Shown piece by piece: positions 15,681 to 25,418 of a stretch of 64,000 nt of DNA. Both the position numbers and the translations under genes were made by a program. The DNA is from Sphingomonas cavernae (GTDB lineage: Bacteria; Pseudomonadota; Alphaproteobacteria; Sphingomonadales; Sphingomonadaceae). The DNA is taken from assembly GCF_003590775.1 (NCBI RefSeq), contig NZ_QYUM01000002.1:1364001-1428000 (forward strand). The letters are read 5' to 3'. Positions within the stretch are counted from its first letter, which is position 1; every line of letters starts with the position of its first letter. Below the pieces are notes generated by a model that had not been told where the DNA came from, ran no database searches, and worked only from the letters and a program-made list of their open reading frames with translations.

Positions 15681-15717
15681 GCAAGTCTCCGTCGAAAGTG
15701 ATTCAGCAAAAAAGCGA

Positions 15718-16080
15718 TCACGCGGCGCGCGGTGGCGGATCGGCGGGAGCGGGGACAACGCCTGAAAGCGCGTGCACCGCGCCGATCTGGGGCGGCGATT
15801 CCGGCCAGGCGACGCCTGCGGATACGACCGGGATTGCGGGAAGCGCGAATGTGCATGCGGCAAGGCACGTCGGCGCCGATTGCGGTGACGATGGCGCGGG
15901 ATTCGAGTCCGGGCTGCAATGCAAAGCTTCCGCACTCATATCCATGGGCGCGGGCAGGGCGGGCGTTGCAAACGCAGCGTCGCATCCAAGACCCATGCGC
16001 CCCAACAACAGCACACCGAGCATGGCCAGCAGAATGGACCGCGTCGGTAACAGCCGTGCAATGCCGCGCTTTGGGATCAT
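15718..16080 (-). CDS. small membrane protein next to copper genes
   Basis: ATG 16080 gives [36 protein letters not shown]: one N-terminal membrane segment followed by a periplasmic region. That region has a Met/Asp segment ([13 protein letters not shown]), a CLAAC motif and a Pro-rich end. A TTG at 16116 would add 12 residues. Small proteins with one membrane helix and Met/His/Cys residues are common in copper clusters. It faces away from the ATPase gene. The family is not named. Confidence 0.55.
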   Translation of the reverse strand: MIPKRGIARLLPTRSILLAMLGVLLLGRMGLGCDAAFATPALPAPMDMSAEALHCSPDSNPAPSSPQSAPTCLAACTFALPAIPVVSAGVAWPESPPQIGAVHALSGVVPAPADPPPRAA

Positions 16081-16126
16081 GGCGCCCGAGATACCTGTCC
16101 GATCCGGGACCGGCAAGTCGGGGAGC

Positions 16127-16157
16127 TTGACTCTGACATGATGGCAAACTTTATATC
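16127..16157 (+). promoter_or_regulatory. candidate MerR/CueR-type promoter of the copper ATPase operon
   Basis: A -35-like TTGACT (16127-16132) and a -10-like TATATC (16152-16157) are separated by 19 bp. The overlong spacer is the hallmark of promoters remodelled by MerR activators, and a CueR-like gene is the second gene of this operon. The operator dyad is imperfect, so this is inference. Confidence 0.5.
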
Positions 16158-16182
16158 ATGGGGCGTCGATAAGGAGCACACG

Positions 16183-18528
16183 ATGAATCACGCCCATCAC
16201 GCACATTGTTCAAGCAACGCTGTCGGCCCCGAAGAGGCCCGCAGCACGCGCGATCCGGTATGCGGCATGAGCGTCGATCCGCAAGCAACGCCGCACCATG
16301 TCTATCATGGGGGACAAGATTTTCATTTCTGCAGCGCGGGGTGTCGGACAAAGTTCCTGGCCGATCCCGAACGCTATCTTTCGGGCGCGCAGCGTGAGGC
16401 GCCCGAAGCACCGCCGGGCGCGATCTGGACATGTCCGATGCATCCCGAAATTCGGCAGCAAGGGTCTGGGACGTGCCCGATCTGCGGCATGGCGCTCGAG
16501 CCCGAGGAGCCTTCGCTCGACGATGCCCCCAATCCTGAACTGGTGGATTTCACGCGGCGCTTGCGGGTGTCCGCGGTGCTGGCGGTGCCGCTGCTGCTCG
16601 TGTCGATGGGCGCGGATATGTTCGGGCTGCATCTGGTGAGCGCGAAGGCTTCGCCGTGGCTGCAGCTCGCGCTGACCGCACCGATCGTGCTCTGGGCGGG
16701 CTGGCCCTTTTTCGAGCGCGGCTGGATGTCGCTCAAAACGCGCCATCTCAACATGTTCACGCTGATCGCCATCGGCGTTGGCGCCGCCTTCGCCTACAGT
16801 CTGGTCGCGACATTCGCGCCCGGCCTGTTCCCGCCAGCCTTCCGCATGCACGGGGGCATGGTGCCAGTCTATTACGAAGCGGCGGGCGTGGTGGTGACGC
16901 TCGTGCTGCTGGGCCAGGTGCTCGAGTTGCGCGCGCGCGCTGCAACGGGCCGCGCCATTCGCGCGCTGATGGATCTTGCGCCGCGGACCGCGCGGAGGAT
17001 CGGAGCGGATGGCGCCGAGGAGGAGGTTCCGCTCGCCGAGATCGTGGTGGGCGAGCGCCTGCGCGTGCGCCCCGGCGAGGCGGTGTCCGTCGACGGCGTC
17101 GTGATCGACGGGCGATCGGCCGTCGACGAGTCGATGCTGACGGGCGAACCCCTGCCCATCGCCAAGCAGGCGGGCGACGCGGTGACGGGGGGCACCGTCA
17201 ATGGCACCGGCAGCCTCGTCATCGAAGCGCGCGCGGTCGGCGCCGACACGATGCTGGCGCGGATCGTTCGGATGGTTGCGGAAGCGCAGCGCAGCCGGGC
17301 ACCGATCCAGGCGGTTGCCGACCGGATATCGGGCTGGTTCGTGCCGCTGGTCGTGCTGATCGCGATCGCAGCCTTTGGCGTCTGGTATCTCGTCGGGCCC
17401 GAACCCCGCCTCGGCCACGCGCTGCTTAACGCGATTGCGGTCCTGATCATCGCCTGCCCCTGCGCGCTTGGCCTCGCCACCCCAATGTCGGTGATGGTCG
17501 GCGCGGGGCGCGGCGCGCATGCGGGTGTGCTTATCAAGAATGCCGAAGCGCTCCAGGCCTTTGAGACGGTCGATACGCTCGTCATCGACAAGACTGGCAC
17601 GCTGACCGAAGGCAAGCCGCGGCTGATCGCAATCGAAGCCACGGGCGCGATCGCGGAAGAGGAGCTGCTGCGGCTCGTAGCGGCCGTCGAGGCGCAATCC
17701 GAACACCCCCTTGCGCATGCGATCACCACTGCCGCCGAGGAAGCCGGGGTGGAGTTCGCTCAGGTCGAGGATTTTGCTTCACAGACGGGTCTTGGCGTCA
17801 GCGCGCGCGTCAACCGACGTTCGGTGGCGATTGGCAATGCCGCGCAGATGCGGCGGATCGGCGTTGATCCGGCACCACTCGAAAATGCCGCCGACGCCCA
17901 CCGGGCCAATGGCGGTGGCGTGATGCTCGTCGCGGTCGACGGCGCGCTCGCCGGACTGCTGGCGGTTGCGGATCCGGTGCGTCCGGGCGCGGCGGAAGCA
18001 ATCACGGCGCTGCGTGGCGAAGGGCTGCGCGTCGTCATGCTCACCGGCGACAATCCGAGGACCGCCGAAGCCGTCGCGCGCGCGGTGGGTGGGCTTGATG
18101 AAGTCTGCGCCGAACTTCGCCCCGAGGACAAGGCGCGGATCATAACCGAGCTCAAGGCGGGCGGCGCGCGCGTCGCGATGGCGGGCGACGGGGTCAACGA
18201 TGCGCCCGCGCTGGCTGCGGCCGATGTCGGGCTGGCCATGGGCACGGGCACCGATGTCGCGATCGAGAGTGCGGGGATCACGCTGACGCACGGCGATCTT
18301 TCAGCGATCGTCCGCGCGCGACGGCTTGCCCGGGCGACGATGCGCAACATCCGTCAGAACCTGTTCTTCTCCTTTGTGTTCAACGGTATCGGCGTGCCTG
18401 TGGCGGCGGGTGTGCTCTATCCTGTGACGGGTATTCTCATGTCGCCCATGTTCGCGGGCGCCGCGATGGCGCTTTCCTCCTTCACCGTCATATTGAACGC
18501 TCTCAGGCTGAATCGGGTGAAGCTATGA
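16183..18528 (+). CDS. copA: heavy-metal P1B-type ATPase, Cu+ exporter (CopA-like)
   Basis: ATG 16183 follows AAGGAG. The 781-residue pump has an N-terminal His-rich tip and a YHS domain (DPVCGM at about 24-29, CSAGC at about 49-53). A heavy-metal-binding ribbon follows (WTCPMHPEI near 81 and [10 protein letters not shown] near 96). Core motifs are MLTGEPLP, the metal-site CPC at 425-427, the phosphorylation site DKTGT with Asp-469, [15 protein letters not shown] and GDGVNDAPA with Asp-669. CPC with YHS points to Cu+ or Ag+ export from the cytoplasm. It overlaps its MerR regulator by four bases. Confidence 0.93.
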   Translation: MNHAHHAHCSSNAVGPEEARSTRDPVCGMSVDPQATPHHVYHGGQDFHFCSAGCRTKFLADPERYLSGAQREAPEAPPGAIWTCPMHPEIRQQGSGTCPICGMALEPEEPSLDDAPNPELVDFTRRLRVSAVLAVPLLLVSMGADMFGLHLVSAKASPWLQLALTAPIVLWAGWPFFERGWMSLKTRHLNMFTLIAIGVGAAFAYSLVATFAPGLFPPAFRMHGGMVPVYYEAAGVVVTLVLLGQVLELRARAATGRAIRALMDLAPRTARRIGADGAEEEVPLAEIVVGERLRVRPGEAVSVDGVVIDGRSAVDESMLTGEPLPIAKQAGDAVTGGTVNGTGSLVIEARAVGADTMLARIVRMVAEAQRSRAPIQAVADRISGWFVPLVVLIAIAAFGVWYLVGPEPRLGHALLNAIAVLIIACPCALGLATPMSVMVGAGRGAHAGVLIKNAEALQAFETVDTLVIDKTGTLTEGKPRLIAIEATGAIAEEELLRLVAAVEAQSEHPLAHAITTAAEEAGVEFAQVEDFASQTGLGVSARVNRRSVAIGNAAQMRRIGVDPAPLENAADAHRANGGGVMLVAVDGALAGLLAVADPVRPGAAEAITALRGEGLRVVMLTGDNPRTAEAVARAVGGLDEVCAELRPEDKARIITELKAGGARVAMAGDGVNDAPALAAADVGLAMGTGTDVAIESAGITLTHGDLSAIVRARRLARATMRNIRQNLFFSFVFNGIGVPVAAGVLYPVTGILMSPMFAGAAMALSSFTVILNALRLNRVKL

Positions 18529-18920
18529 AGATTGGTGCGGTTTCGAAGGCATCGGGCGTCTCGCAGCGGATGATCCGGCACTATGAGGCGATCGGGCTGA
18601 TCGCGACGCCCGCGCGTCGCGATTCGGGCTATCGCGACTATTCGGAAGCCGATGCGCACCGGCTGCGTTTCATCGCCAATGCGCGCGACCTCGGTTTCCC
18701 GATCGGGGAAATCCGCTCGCTGCTCGGCTTATGGTCCGACGCGGGCCGCGCGAGCAGCGAAGTCAAGGCCATCGCGCTGGCACGCGCCGAGGACCTGAAG
18801 CACAAGGCCGAGGCGCTCGATGCGATGCGGCGGACGCTGATGGATCTCGCCGTGCGCTGCCATGGCGATGACCGACCCGACTGCCCGATCATCGAACGCA
18901 TAGCCGGAGGGTTAGCTTAG
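18525..18920 (+). CDS. MerR family copper-responsive activator (CueR-like)
   Basis: The 131-residue protein has the MerR HTH ([43 protein letters not shown], residues 1-43). A long dimerisation helix follows, then the C-terminal metal loop [11 protein letters not shown], whose Cys pair matches the CueR Cu+ site. The start overlaps the ATPase stop (ATGA). It probably activates the operon from the long-spacer promoter at 16127-16157 when copper rises. The gene ends overlapping, tail to tail, with the YeiH gene by nine bases. Confidence 0.92.
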   Translation: MKIGAVSKASGVSQRMIRHYEAIGLIATPARRDSGYRDYSEADAHRLRFIANARDLGFPIGEIRSLLGLWSDAGRASSEVKAIALARAEDLKHKAEALDAMRRTLMDLAVRCHGDDRPDCPIIERIAGGLA

Positions 18921-19958
18921 CAGCGCTGCAGCCATCGCGGCGAGCGCCAGCGCGACCACCGTGGGGATCACCACCGCAAGCATCGGTCGGGGGCCGCTGT
19001 CGAGCAGCGTGTTCATCGGTGAGCGCATGCCCGTGGCGGCGACCGCGCAAGCGAGCATGGCGCTTGCCGTCTGTTGGGCGATGTCGCCAACCATCGCCGG
19101 AATCGTGATGGCGGAATTGAGCGCGGCCAGCGCGAAGAAGCCAATGACGAACCAGGGCAGGCGAAAATATGCGGTCCGTTTTGCGCCTTCGGTCGGGAAA
19201 TAGAGCGCGGCCAGCGCGAGCACCGGCGCGAGCAGCGCGACACGCGCGAGTTTCACGATCGCCGCGGTCTCGCCCGCACCCGGCGAGAAGGAATAGCCCG
19301 CGCCCAGCGCCTGCGCGACATCATGGATCGAGGCGCCGATCAGGAAGCCCGCACCGGTATCATCGAGCCGCATCAGGTGCGCGACGATCGGATAAAGGAA
19401 CATCGCGAACGAGCTGAGCGCCGAAACGATCACGAGGACGAGCGTGAGCTGCGCCTGGCTCGCGCGGCGCTCGCCGAGCACCGCGGCGAGCGCGAGCGCC
19501 GCCGAAGCGCCGCAGATCGCGACCGCGCCTCCCGCGAGCGTGCCGAACGCTGCACCCAGCCCGAGCGTGCGCGCGGCGACCACGCCCGCGCCGATCGTGG
19601 CGGCGACTATGAGCAGCAGCGCGACCAACGCCCAAGGGCCGAGATCGGCGACCTGCGCTATGGTGACACGCAGGCCGACCAGAACGATGCCCAGTCGGAG
19701 CAGCGTGCGCGAGGCAAAGGCAAGTCCCGGTGCCAGCCGCGCATCGGCGCTGAGAAAGTTGAGCGAGAGCCCGATAAGGAGCGCCATCAGCGTCAGCGGC
19801 GCGCCATAGTGATCCGACAGATAGCCCGCAGCGAGCGTTGCGAGCACCGCGACGCCGAGGCCGGGGAGATAATGGACCGGGGTTACCCGCGGTGCAGGCT
19901 CGAGATCGCCATAGAGATCGGCGCCTTGCGGCAGACTACGCGTGGACATGTTGATCAT
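18912..19958 (-). CDS. YeiH family putative sulfate exporter (UPF0324)
   Basis: This 348-residue membrane protein has about ten hydrophobic helices. It carries family motifs such as LGIVLVGLRVT, the Gly-rich AGGAVAICGASAALALAAVLGE, GFLIGASIHDVAQALGAGYSFSP and LACAVAATGMRSP. YeiH proteins are called putative sulfate exporters, but direct proof of substrate is limited. It is convergent with the copper operon and has no obvious sulfur partner here. The start at 19958 or the internal Met at residue 4 are both possible. Confidence 0.9.
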   Translation of the reverse strand: MINMSTRSLPQGADLYGDLEPAPRVTPVHYLPGLGVAVLATLAAGYLSDHYGAPLTLMALLIGLSLNFLSADARLAPGLAFASRTLLRLGIVLVGLRVTIAQVADLGPWALVALLLIVAATIGAGVVAARTLGLGAAFGTLAGGAVAICGASAALALAAVLGERRASQAQLTLVLVIVSALSSFAMFLYPIVAHLMRLDDTGAGFLIGASIHDVAQALGAGYSFSPGAGETAAIVKLARVALLAPVLALAALYFPTEGAKRTAYFRLPWFVIGFFALAALNSAITIPAMVGDIAQQTASAMLACAVAATGMRSPMNTLLDSGPRPMLAVVIPTVVALALAAMAAALLS

Positions 19959-19961
19959 CGG

Positions 19962-21674
19962 TCACTTGCATTGGCCGCCGCCCGGCCAACCCGTCCAGCC
20001 CGCGCCGCGGACGACGCGGCCCGGCGTTGCGCCGGTGTGTTCGCCGTCCTTCAGCACCTGCACGCCGTTGACGACGACATGCCGCATGCCGGTCGCATAT
20101 TGCGCGGGCTTCGAAACGGTAGCGTGGTCCGCTATTTTCGCGGGGTCAAAAACCACAATATCGGCATAATTGCCCGCAGCGAGCCGACCACGCTCCTTCA
20201 ACCCGAGATTCCGGGCGGGAAGCGCGGTGAGCCGATGGATCGCGTCGGGCAGTGTCGCGGCCTTCTGGTCGCGGACATAATGGCCGAGCACACGCGCGAA
20301 GGTGCCATAGGCGCGCGGGTGGTTGTTGTATTTCAGGAAGACGCCCTCGGTGGCCGCGGCCTCCTCGTCCGACCCGAAGCTCATCCAGGGAAGGCCGATC
20401 TGGCGACGGACATTGTCTTCCGACATCAGCCGATAAAGCGTGCCGACGCGCGATCCATCCTCGATGACGAGGTCGATCGCGGTGTCCTCGGGGCTCTTGC
20501 CGCGCGCCTTCGCGACCTCGGCCAGCGTCTTGCCGGTGAGTGGCTTGAGCGCCGGATTCTTGAAGCCGACAACGATGAGATTTTCGGCTCCGCCCGCTGC
20601 GCGGTAGAGATTCTCCCAGCCTTTTCCGGGAGCCTTCATCTCCGCAATCACGCGTGCCCGTACCTGCGGGTCGCGCAGCCGCTCGATCCACGCCTCGACC
20701 CCGCCCGCCTGCACCCAGGTGGGCATCGAGGCGTCGAGGCCGGTTCCTGCGATCGCATAGGGATACATGTTGGCGGTGATCCGCAGACCGTCGGCGCGGG
20801 CAGCCTCGATCCGCGCGATCGCGGCGTCGAGCTTGCCCCAATTGTCCTGTCCCGCCTGTTTCAGGTGATAGATCTCGGCGGGCGCGCCGCTCGCCTTCGA
20901 GATCGCGATGAGCTCGTCGATCGCCTCGATCAGCCGGTCGCCCTCCGAACGCATATGGCTGATATACATGCCGCCACACCGCGCGGCCTCGCTGGTCAGC
21001 GCGATCAGTTCGGGCGTTTCGGCATAGGAGGCGGGCGCATAGATCAGCGAGGACCCCACCCCCATCGCGCCTTCACGCATCGCGGTCCGCACGATACTGC
21101 GCATCTGCGCAAGCTGGTCAGCGTTTGGATCGACGTCGCCTTCGCCGAGCACGTTGATCCGCACGGTCGCTGCGCCGACGAACGATGCGACGTTGGGCGA
21201 GACGCCCTTCTTCGTCAGAAATTCGAGATATTCGCCGAGCGACGTCCAGGTGATCGGATAGCGAATGTCGCCCTGGCGCTCGACCGCACGCTTCTTCATC
21301 TCGGGGGTGAGCGGCCCGCTGCTCGTGCCCTCACCCATCACCTCGAGCGTAACCCCTTGCCGAATGTCGCTTTGCGCTTTTCCATCCTCGATCAGTGAAT
21401 CGTTCGCCCAGCTCAGCATGTTGATGAAGCCGGGGGCGACCGCCAGGCCCTTGGCGTCAATCGTCTGCTTCGCGCTGCCCGGCGCCTTGCCCCCCAGATG
21501 GACGATCCGATCACCTTTGACCGCGATGTCGCCCACCACGCCGGCGTCGCCCGACCCGTCATAGAGCGTGCCGCCGCGGATCAGCAGGTCATATTCGGGT
21601 GCGGCGGGCGCGCTTGCGCCAATCAGTACGGCCAGCAGTAATGATGCAGACATGCGGCGAATGCGAAGCGCCAT
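19962..21674 (-). CDS. exported N-acyl-D-amino-acid deacylase family amidohydrolase
   Basis: ATG 21674 follows a GGGGGG run and begins a signal peptide. The 570-residue protein has the D-aminoacylase layout: EYDLLIRGGTLYDGSGDAGVVGDIAVKGDRI, the TIM-barrel body, ISHMRSEGDRLIEAIDE, EIYHLKQAG, and the closing GRLAAGNYADIVVFDPAKIAD. The usual HxH after strand one is replaced by NMLSWA, and the GNCG loop by GEGT, so several metal ligands are absent. It may be a non-canonical hydrolase for D-amino acyl or peptide substrates. The gene ends three bases before the YeiH start, so they may share an mRNA. Confidence 0.85.
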   Translation of the reverse strand: MALRIRRMSASLLLAVLIGASAPAAPEYDLLIRGGTLYDGSGDAGVVGDIAVKGDRIVHLGGKAPGSAKQTIDAKGLAVAPGFINMLSWANDSLIEDGKAQSDIRQGVTLEVMGEGTSSGPLTPEMKKRAVERQGDIRYPITWTSLGEYLEFLTKKGVSPNVASFVGAATVRINVLGEGDVDPNADQLAQMRSIVRTAMREGAMGVGSSLIYAPASYAETPELIALTSEAARCGGMYISHMRSEGDRLIEAIDELIAISKASGAPAEIYHLKQAGQDNWGKLDAAIARIEAARADGLRITANMYPYAIAGTGLDASMPTWVQAGGVEAWIERLRDPQVRARVIAEMKAPGKGWENLYRAAGGAENLIVVGFKNPALKPLTGKTLAEVAKARGKSPEDTAIDLVIEDGSRVGTLYRLMSEDNVRRQIGLPWMSFGSDEEAAATEGVFLKYNNHPRAYGTFARVLGHYVRDQKAATLPDAIHRLTALPARNLGLKERGRLAAGNYADIVVFDPAKIADHATVSKPAQYATGMRHVVVNGVQVLKDGEHTGATPGRVVRGAGWTGWPGGGQCK

Positions 21675-21736
21675 GAGGACCCCCCTAAACTTTGATTGCC
21701 AACCTTGTTGCAGAGCCACCAGCGTTTTCCAAATGA

Positions 21737-22177
21737 TTAGCGCCCGCCGCGCGGATCGCCCGCGATCGTCGCTATCACGGGCGTGTTCTCGAGCGTCCGG
21801 TGGACCGGGCATTTGCCCGCGACCTCGATCAGCCGCGCGCGCTGCTCGTCGGACAGCTCGTCGCCATGGATGTGGACGGTCTTGGTGAAATTGTCGGTCC
21901 ATGCGGGCTGGCCTTCGATGCCGCCCTTGCGGTGCGTGAGGCTGACCGAGACATGATCGAGCGGCCAGCCCTTTTGCCGCGCATAGAGCCTGACCGTCAT
22001 CGCTGTGCATTCGCCGAGCGCCGAGAGCAGCAGGTCATAGGGTGCAGGGCCAAGATCCGCGCCGCCGACATCCTCGGGCTCATCGCCCGTCAGCACATGA
22101 CCTGACACGTCGATACGCACCGCGAACGGGCTGTCGCCGGTCTCGCTCACATGCGCTTCGATCCGCCCATTCGCCAT
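21737..22177 (-). CDS. OsmC family peroxiredoxin-like protein
   Basis: ATG 22177 follows AAGGGAG. The 146-residue protein has the two OsmC cysteines in their usual settings: LSALGECTAMTVRLYARQKGWPLD (Cys near 57) and IEVAGKCPVHRTLENTP (Cys near 123). OsmC proteins reduce organic hydroperoxides with this thiol pair. The sequence is closer to the YhfA/SACOL1771-like branch than to Ohr. It diverges from the FMN reductase gene at 22244. Confidence 0.9.
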   Translation of the reverse strand: MANGRIEAHVSETGDSPFAVRIDVSGHVLTGDEPEDVGGADLGPAPYDLLLSALGECTAMTVRLYARQKGWPLDHVSVSLTHRKGGIEGQPAWTDNFTKTVHIHGDELSDEQRARLIEVAGKCPVHRTLENTPVIATIAGDPRGGR

Positions 22178-22243
22178 GCGTATCTCCCTTGCTTGCGGAC
22201 AAGCGGCTTGCCCGCCCCCGAGATTTCTTCGATAGCGGCGCGC

Positions 22244-22867
22244 ATGTCGAGCCTTGAAACCCGCACGCCGCTCATCGTTGGTCTTGGCGGAACCGCCAAG
22301 CAATGCAGCGCGAGCGAGCGCGCGCTGCGCCACGTGCTCAAGCGCTGCGAGGCGGATGGCGCCGAGACGCTGCTGTTCGACGGGCCGTCGCTCGACATGC
22401 CGATGTACGCGCCCGAGATCATCGAGCGCACCGACAAGGCGCGCGCGCTGATCGATGGTCTGCGCCGTGCCGATGGCATCGTCATCGCCTCGCCGGGCTA
22501 TCACGGCACCGTTTCGGGGCTGATCAAGAATGCGCTCGACTATGTGCAGGACATGGCGGCCGACGAGCGCGTCTATTTCGAAGGGCGGGCGGTCGGGCTG
22601 ATCGCGGTGGCGGCGGGCTGGCAGGCGACGGGCACGACGCTCGCCACTTTGCGCTCGATCACGCACGCACTCAGGGGCTGGTCGACGCCGATGGCGGTCG
22701 CGATCAATTCGATGATGCCGGTCTTCAACCCCGAGGGAGAGGTGAGCGATCCCGCGATCGTCCAGCAGCTCGATATCCTGGCGGGCCAGGTGGTGAGCTT
22801 CGCGCGGATGAAGGCGCTCCACGACCTCGCCCATGCCGCGAGCGGCGCCGCAGGGGCGGGCGGATAA
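22244..22867 (+). CDS. NADPH-dependent FMN reductase family protein
   Basis: ATG 22244 begins SSLETRTPLIVGLGGTAKQCSASERALRHVLKRC. The flavodoxin-like fold is clear from ADGIVIASPGYHGTVSGLIKNALDYVQDM (FMN-binding PxYxGTxSGxxKNALD, about residues 78-106) and GRAVGLIAVAAGW. The 207-residue length is slightly long for the family. These proteins reduce FMN, azo dyes or quinones with NAD(P)H. The divergent OsmC gene suggests an oxidative-stress theme, which is inference. Confidence 0.9.
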   Translation: MSSLETRTPLIVGLGGTAKQCSASERALRHVLKRCEADGAETLLFDGPSLDMPMYAPEIIERTDKARALIDGLRRADGIVIASPGYHGTVSGLIKNALDYVQDMAADERVYFEGRAVGLIAVAAGWQATGTTLATLRSITHALRGWSTPMAVAINSMMPVFNPEGEVSDPAIVQQLDILAGQVVSFARMKALHDLAHAASGAAGAGG

Positions 22868-23060
22868 GGCGACGCCCCGGCCGCTTAACTTCGCAAACTT
22901 CCCACAAACGCGCATCTTGATTCGCCCTCCGGAAGCGACGCGGCCGAACGCATCGCGAGGCACGGTGACGAAAGGCGTGCATGTAGGACAGGCCTGTAGG
23001 ACGAGGATTTGCGATATGTGGCATTTCTGCCGCGTGTCTAGGGGACGTGAAGCATCTGCG

Positions 23061-23146
23061 TCAGTGCTCCTGCGCAAGCAGGAGCCCATATCCGCAGGCG
23101 CATCGTCGCTTCGGACATGGGCTCCGGGTCAAGCCCGGAGCACTGA
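23061..23146. repeat. palindromic intergenic repeat (MITE-like)
   Basis: Outer arms TCAGTGCTCC and GGAGCACTGA frame two internal hairpins, GCTCCTGC-gcaa-GCAGGAGC and GCTCCGGG-tcaag-CCCGGAGC. I associate this pattern with a mobile palindromic repeat of sphingomonads, but copy number is not visible here. The rest of 22868-23168 shows nothing else I can name. Confidence 0.75.
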
Positions 23147-23168
23147 CAGGGGGCGGATTTAGTTTACG

Positions 23169-23783
23169 TCAGCCCGAAGGGGTAAAGGGCCTTCTGGGCG
23201 TGGCGGCCCCCTTGGCGTCCTTGCCCAGCGTTTCGGCGAGCAGCGTGTTGGCGCGCGGGCCGTTCCAGTCCATTCCGCCGATCACGCGCCAGACCTCCTT
23301 GCCTTCGGCGTCGTAGAGGACGGTGGTGGGCAGCATGCCGCTGGCATAGTTGAGGCCCAGCCGGTTCTCGGGGTCGAGATAGGCTTCGAGCTTGTCGAAG
23401 CGGTTCTTCTCGAACCAAGGCGCCACGACCTCCTTGCCCTTCGAATCCTGCGAAATGGTGAGGACCTTCAGCCGACCCTCTTCGCGTTTGGCGAGCGCGT
23501 CGAGCGCGGGCATTTCCTTGATGCAGGGGCCGCACCACGTCGCCCAAAGATTAACGAGCACGGCCTTGCCCCTGAACTTTTCGAGCGTGACCTCGCTGCC
23601 GTCGGGCGCGGTGAAGGCGTCCTTGGGCATCGGCGTGCCGCGCCCGGAAATTTCGAGCGTGCCCGTGAATTGTTCGGGCTGCACGCCTTCCGCGGCGACG
23701 TTCGCTTGCGGGGCGGGTTCGGATTGCCTATCGCAGCCGCCAAGTGCTGCCAGGCCGAGGAGTAGAATGAGCGAAGACCGCAC
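23169..23783 (-). CDS. TlpA-like thiol-disulfide oxidoreductase lipoprotein
   Basis: The GTG at 23783 (GGAG six bases upstream) gives a lipoprotein signal, [17 protein letters not shown], with the lipid Cys at 17. The 204-residue protein has a thioredoxin domain: [26 protein letters not shown] with the CGPC active site, [10 protein letters not shown], and the cis-Pro loop [13 protein letters not shown]. It probably reduces periplasmic disulfides, as in cytochrome c maturation or thiol repair. Its first 17 bases overlap the argH start on the other strand. Confidence 0.9.
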   Translation of the reverse strand: MRSSLILLLGLAALGGCDRQSEPAPQANVAAEGVQPEQFTGTLEISGRGTPMPKDAFTAPDGSEVTLEKFRGKAVLVNLWATWCGPCIKEMPALDALAKREEGRLKVLTISQDSKGKEVVAPWFEKNRFDKLEAYLDPENRLGLNYASGMLPTTVLYDAEGKEVWRVIGGMDWNGPRANTLLAETLGKDAKGAATPRRPFTPSG

Positions 23784-25176
23784 CAAGGGCTCCAATGCGA
23801 TGTGGGGTGGGCGTTTCGAGGAAGGTCCCGCCGCTGTCATGCGCGAGATAAACGCCTCGATCCCCTTCGACAAGCGCCTGTGGCGGCAGGACATCGCCGG
23901 TTCGAAGGCGCATGTCGCGATGCTGGGGGCGCAAGGCATCGTCGACACGGCGGATGTCGCGGCGATCACGCAGGGCCTAGAAGCCATCGCGGGCGAATAT
24001 GAGGCCAATGGCGTTCCCGAGGATCTGACGCTCGAGGACATCCATATGGTGACCGAGAGCCGGCTTGCAGAGATCATCGGTCCCGCCGCGGGACGGCTGC
24101 ACACCGCGCGCTCGCGCAACGATCAGGTGGCCACCGATTTTCGGCTTTGGGTGCGCGACGCGATCGACATGGTCGAACCCGCACTGGCGACGCTGCAGCG
24201 CGCCCTCGTTGCACGCGCCGAAGACCATGTCGCAAGCGTGATGCCCGGCTTCACCCACCTGCAATCGGCGCAGCCGGTGACGCTGGGGCATCACCTGATG
24301 GCCTATTACGAGATGATCGGACGCGATCGCTCGCGCTTCGCCGATGCGCGCCGGCGTCTGAACCAGTGCCCGCTGGGGGCGGCCGCGCTCGCGGGCACGG
24401 GCTATGCGATCGACCGGCACGCGACCGCCGCGGCGCTTGGTTTCGACCGGCCCACCGACAATTCGCTCGATTCGGTCTCGGACCGCGATTTCGCGCTCGA
24501 CTATCTGATGGCCGCGACCCAGTGCGCCGTTCACCTGTCGCGGCTGGCCGAGGAGTTCATCATCTGGGCGAGCCAGCCCTTCGGCTTCGTCTCCTTGTCC
24601 GACCAATGGTCGACGGGCTCTTCGATCATGCCGCAGAAGCGCAATCCCGACGCGGCCGAGCTGGTGCGCGGCCATTCGGGGCGGATCGCGGGGTGCATGG
24701 TGGCGCTCACCATGACGATGAAGGGGCTGCCGCTCGCCTATTCGAAGGACATGCAGGACGACAAGCCACCCGTGTTCGAAGCGCACGACCTGCTCGGCCT
24801 TTCGATCGCGGCGATGTCGGGGATGGTCGAAAGCGCGACTTTCCGCACGGATCGCATGCGCGCGCTTGCGGAATCGGGCTTTGCCACCGCAACAGATCTT
24901 GCCGATTGGCTGGTGCGTTCGGGCGGGCTGCCTTTCCGCGAGGCGCATCATGTGACCGGGCGCGTCGTCAAGTTGGCCGAGGAACGTGGCGTGACCTTGG
25001 GCGAGCTGCCGCTAGACGTGCTTCAGTCAGTGGATCCGCGTATCACGCAGGACTGTTTTGGCCTATTGGGGGTCGACGCTTCGGTCGCGAGCCGGACGAG
25101 CCATGGCGGCACGGCGCCGTCCGAAGTATTGAAGCGCATCATCGAAGCGAAAGTTGGATTGGGAATGGGTGCATGA
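23767..25176 (+). CDS. argH: argininosuccinate lyase
   Basis: ATG 23767 has a strong GAGGAG ribosome-binding site. The 469-residue enzyme cleaves argininosuccinate to arginine and fumarate, the last step of arginine synthesis. Family marks include [10 protein letters not shown] at 12-21, [56 protein letters not shown], and the signature [19 protein letters not shown] with the catalytic Ser. A lipoprotein gene and lysA follow in an overlapping operon. Confidence 0.97.
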   Translation: MSEDRTKGSNAMWGGRFEEGPAAVMREINASIPFDKRLWRQDIAGSKAHVAMLGAQGIVDTADVAAITQGLEAIAGEYEANGVPEDLTLEDIHMVTESRLAEIIGPAAGRLHTARSRNDQVATDFRLWVRDAIDMVEPALATLQRALVARAEDHVASVMPGFTHLQSAQPVTLGHHLMAYYEMIGRDRSRFADARRRLNQCPLGAAALAGTGYAIDRHATAAALGFDRPTDNSLDSVSDRDFALDYLMAATQCAVHLSRLAEEFIIWASQPFGFVSLSDQWSTGSSIMPQKRNPDAAELVRGHSGRIAGCMVALTMTMKGLPLAYSKDMQDDKPPVFEAHDLLGLSIAAMSGMVESATFRTDRMRALAESGFATATDLADWLVRSGGLPFREAHHVTGRVVKLAEERGVTLGELPLDVLQSVDPRITQDCFGLLGVDASVASRTSHGGTAPSEVLKRIIEAKVGLGMGA

Positions 25177-25415
25177 GAAAACTGCTCATCGTTGCGGCGC
25201 TCGCGACGGTGCTTGCCGGATGCGGCAGCAAGAAGCCGCTGACGCGCGTCGCGGGTGACGAGGTCCCCCCCGCACCCGCGCTCGCAAGGACCGCTCCGAC
25301 ATCGGAGGAGTTGATCACCCCCGACGATCAGGCGCGACCCGAGCGTCAGGACGAAATTCTCAAGCAATCCGAAGAGCGTGAGGACGACAAGTTCGACCTT
25401 CCGCCGACGACCTGA
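25173..25415 (+). CDS. small lipoprotein, LptM-like
   Basis: The start overlaps the argH stop (ATGA). The 80-residue product reads [35 protein letters not shown]: a lipobox with Cys-17 followed by a short CG-x-K-x-PL tail. That tail and the position just before lysA match the LptM/YifL group, which in E. coli helps the LptD-LptE translocon mature. The acidic C-terminal extension is longer than in E. coli. The assignment rests on the motif and location. Confidence 0.72.
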   Translation: MRKLLIVAALATVLAGCGSKKPLTRVAGDEVPPAPALARTAPTSEELITPDDQARPERQDEILKQSEEREDDKFDLPPTT

Positions 25416-25418
25416 GCC

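Noticed and set aside
16210-17718. A 502-residue open frame opposite the copper ATPase
   Set aside because: Arg/His/Gln-rich composition and full overlap with a textbook P-type ATPase on the other strand.
19074-21398. A 774-residue open frame on the top strand opposite the YeiH and amidohydrolase genes
   Set aside because: It is very rich in Arg, Glu and His with no domain pattern, and lies exactly over two well-supported bottom-strand genes; it is a high-GC shadow frame.
24147-25172. A long Arg-rich frame upstream of the LptM-like lipoprotein
   Set aside because: It runs in another frame through argH; the true lipoprotein begins at 25173 with a lipobox and a 4-bp overlap with argH.
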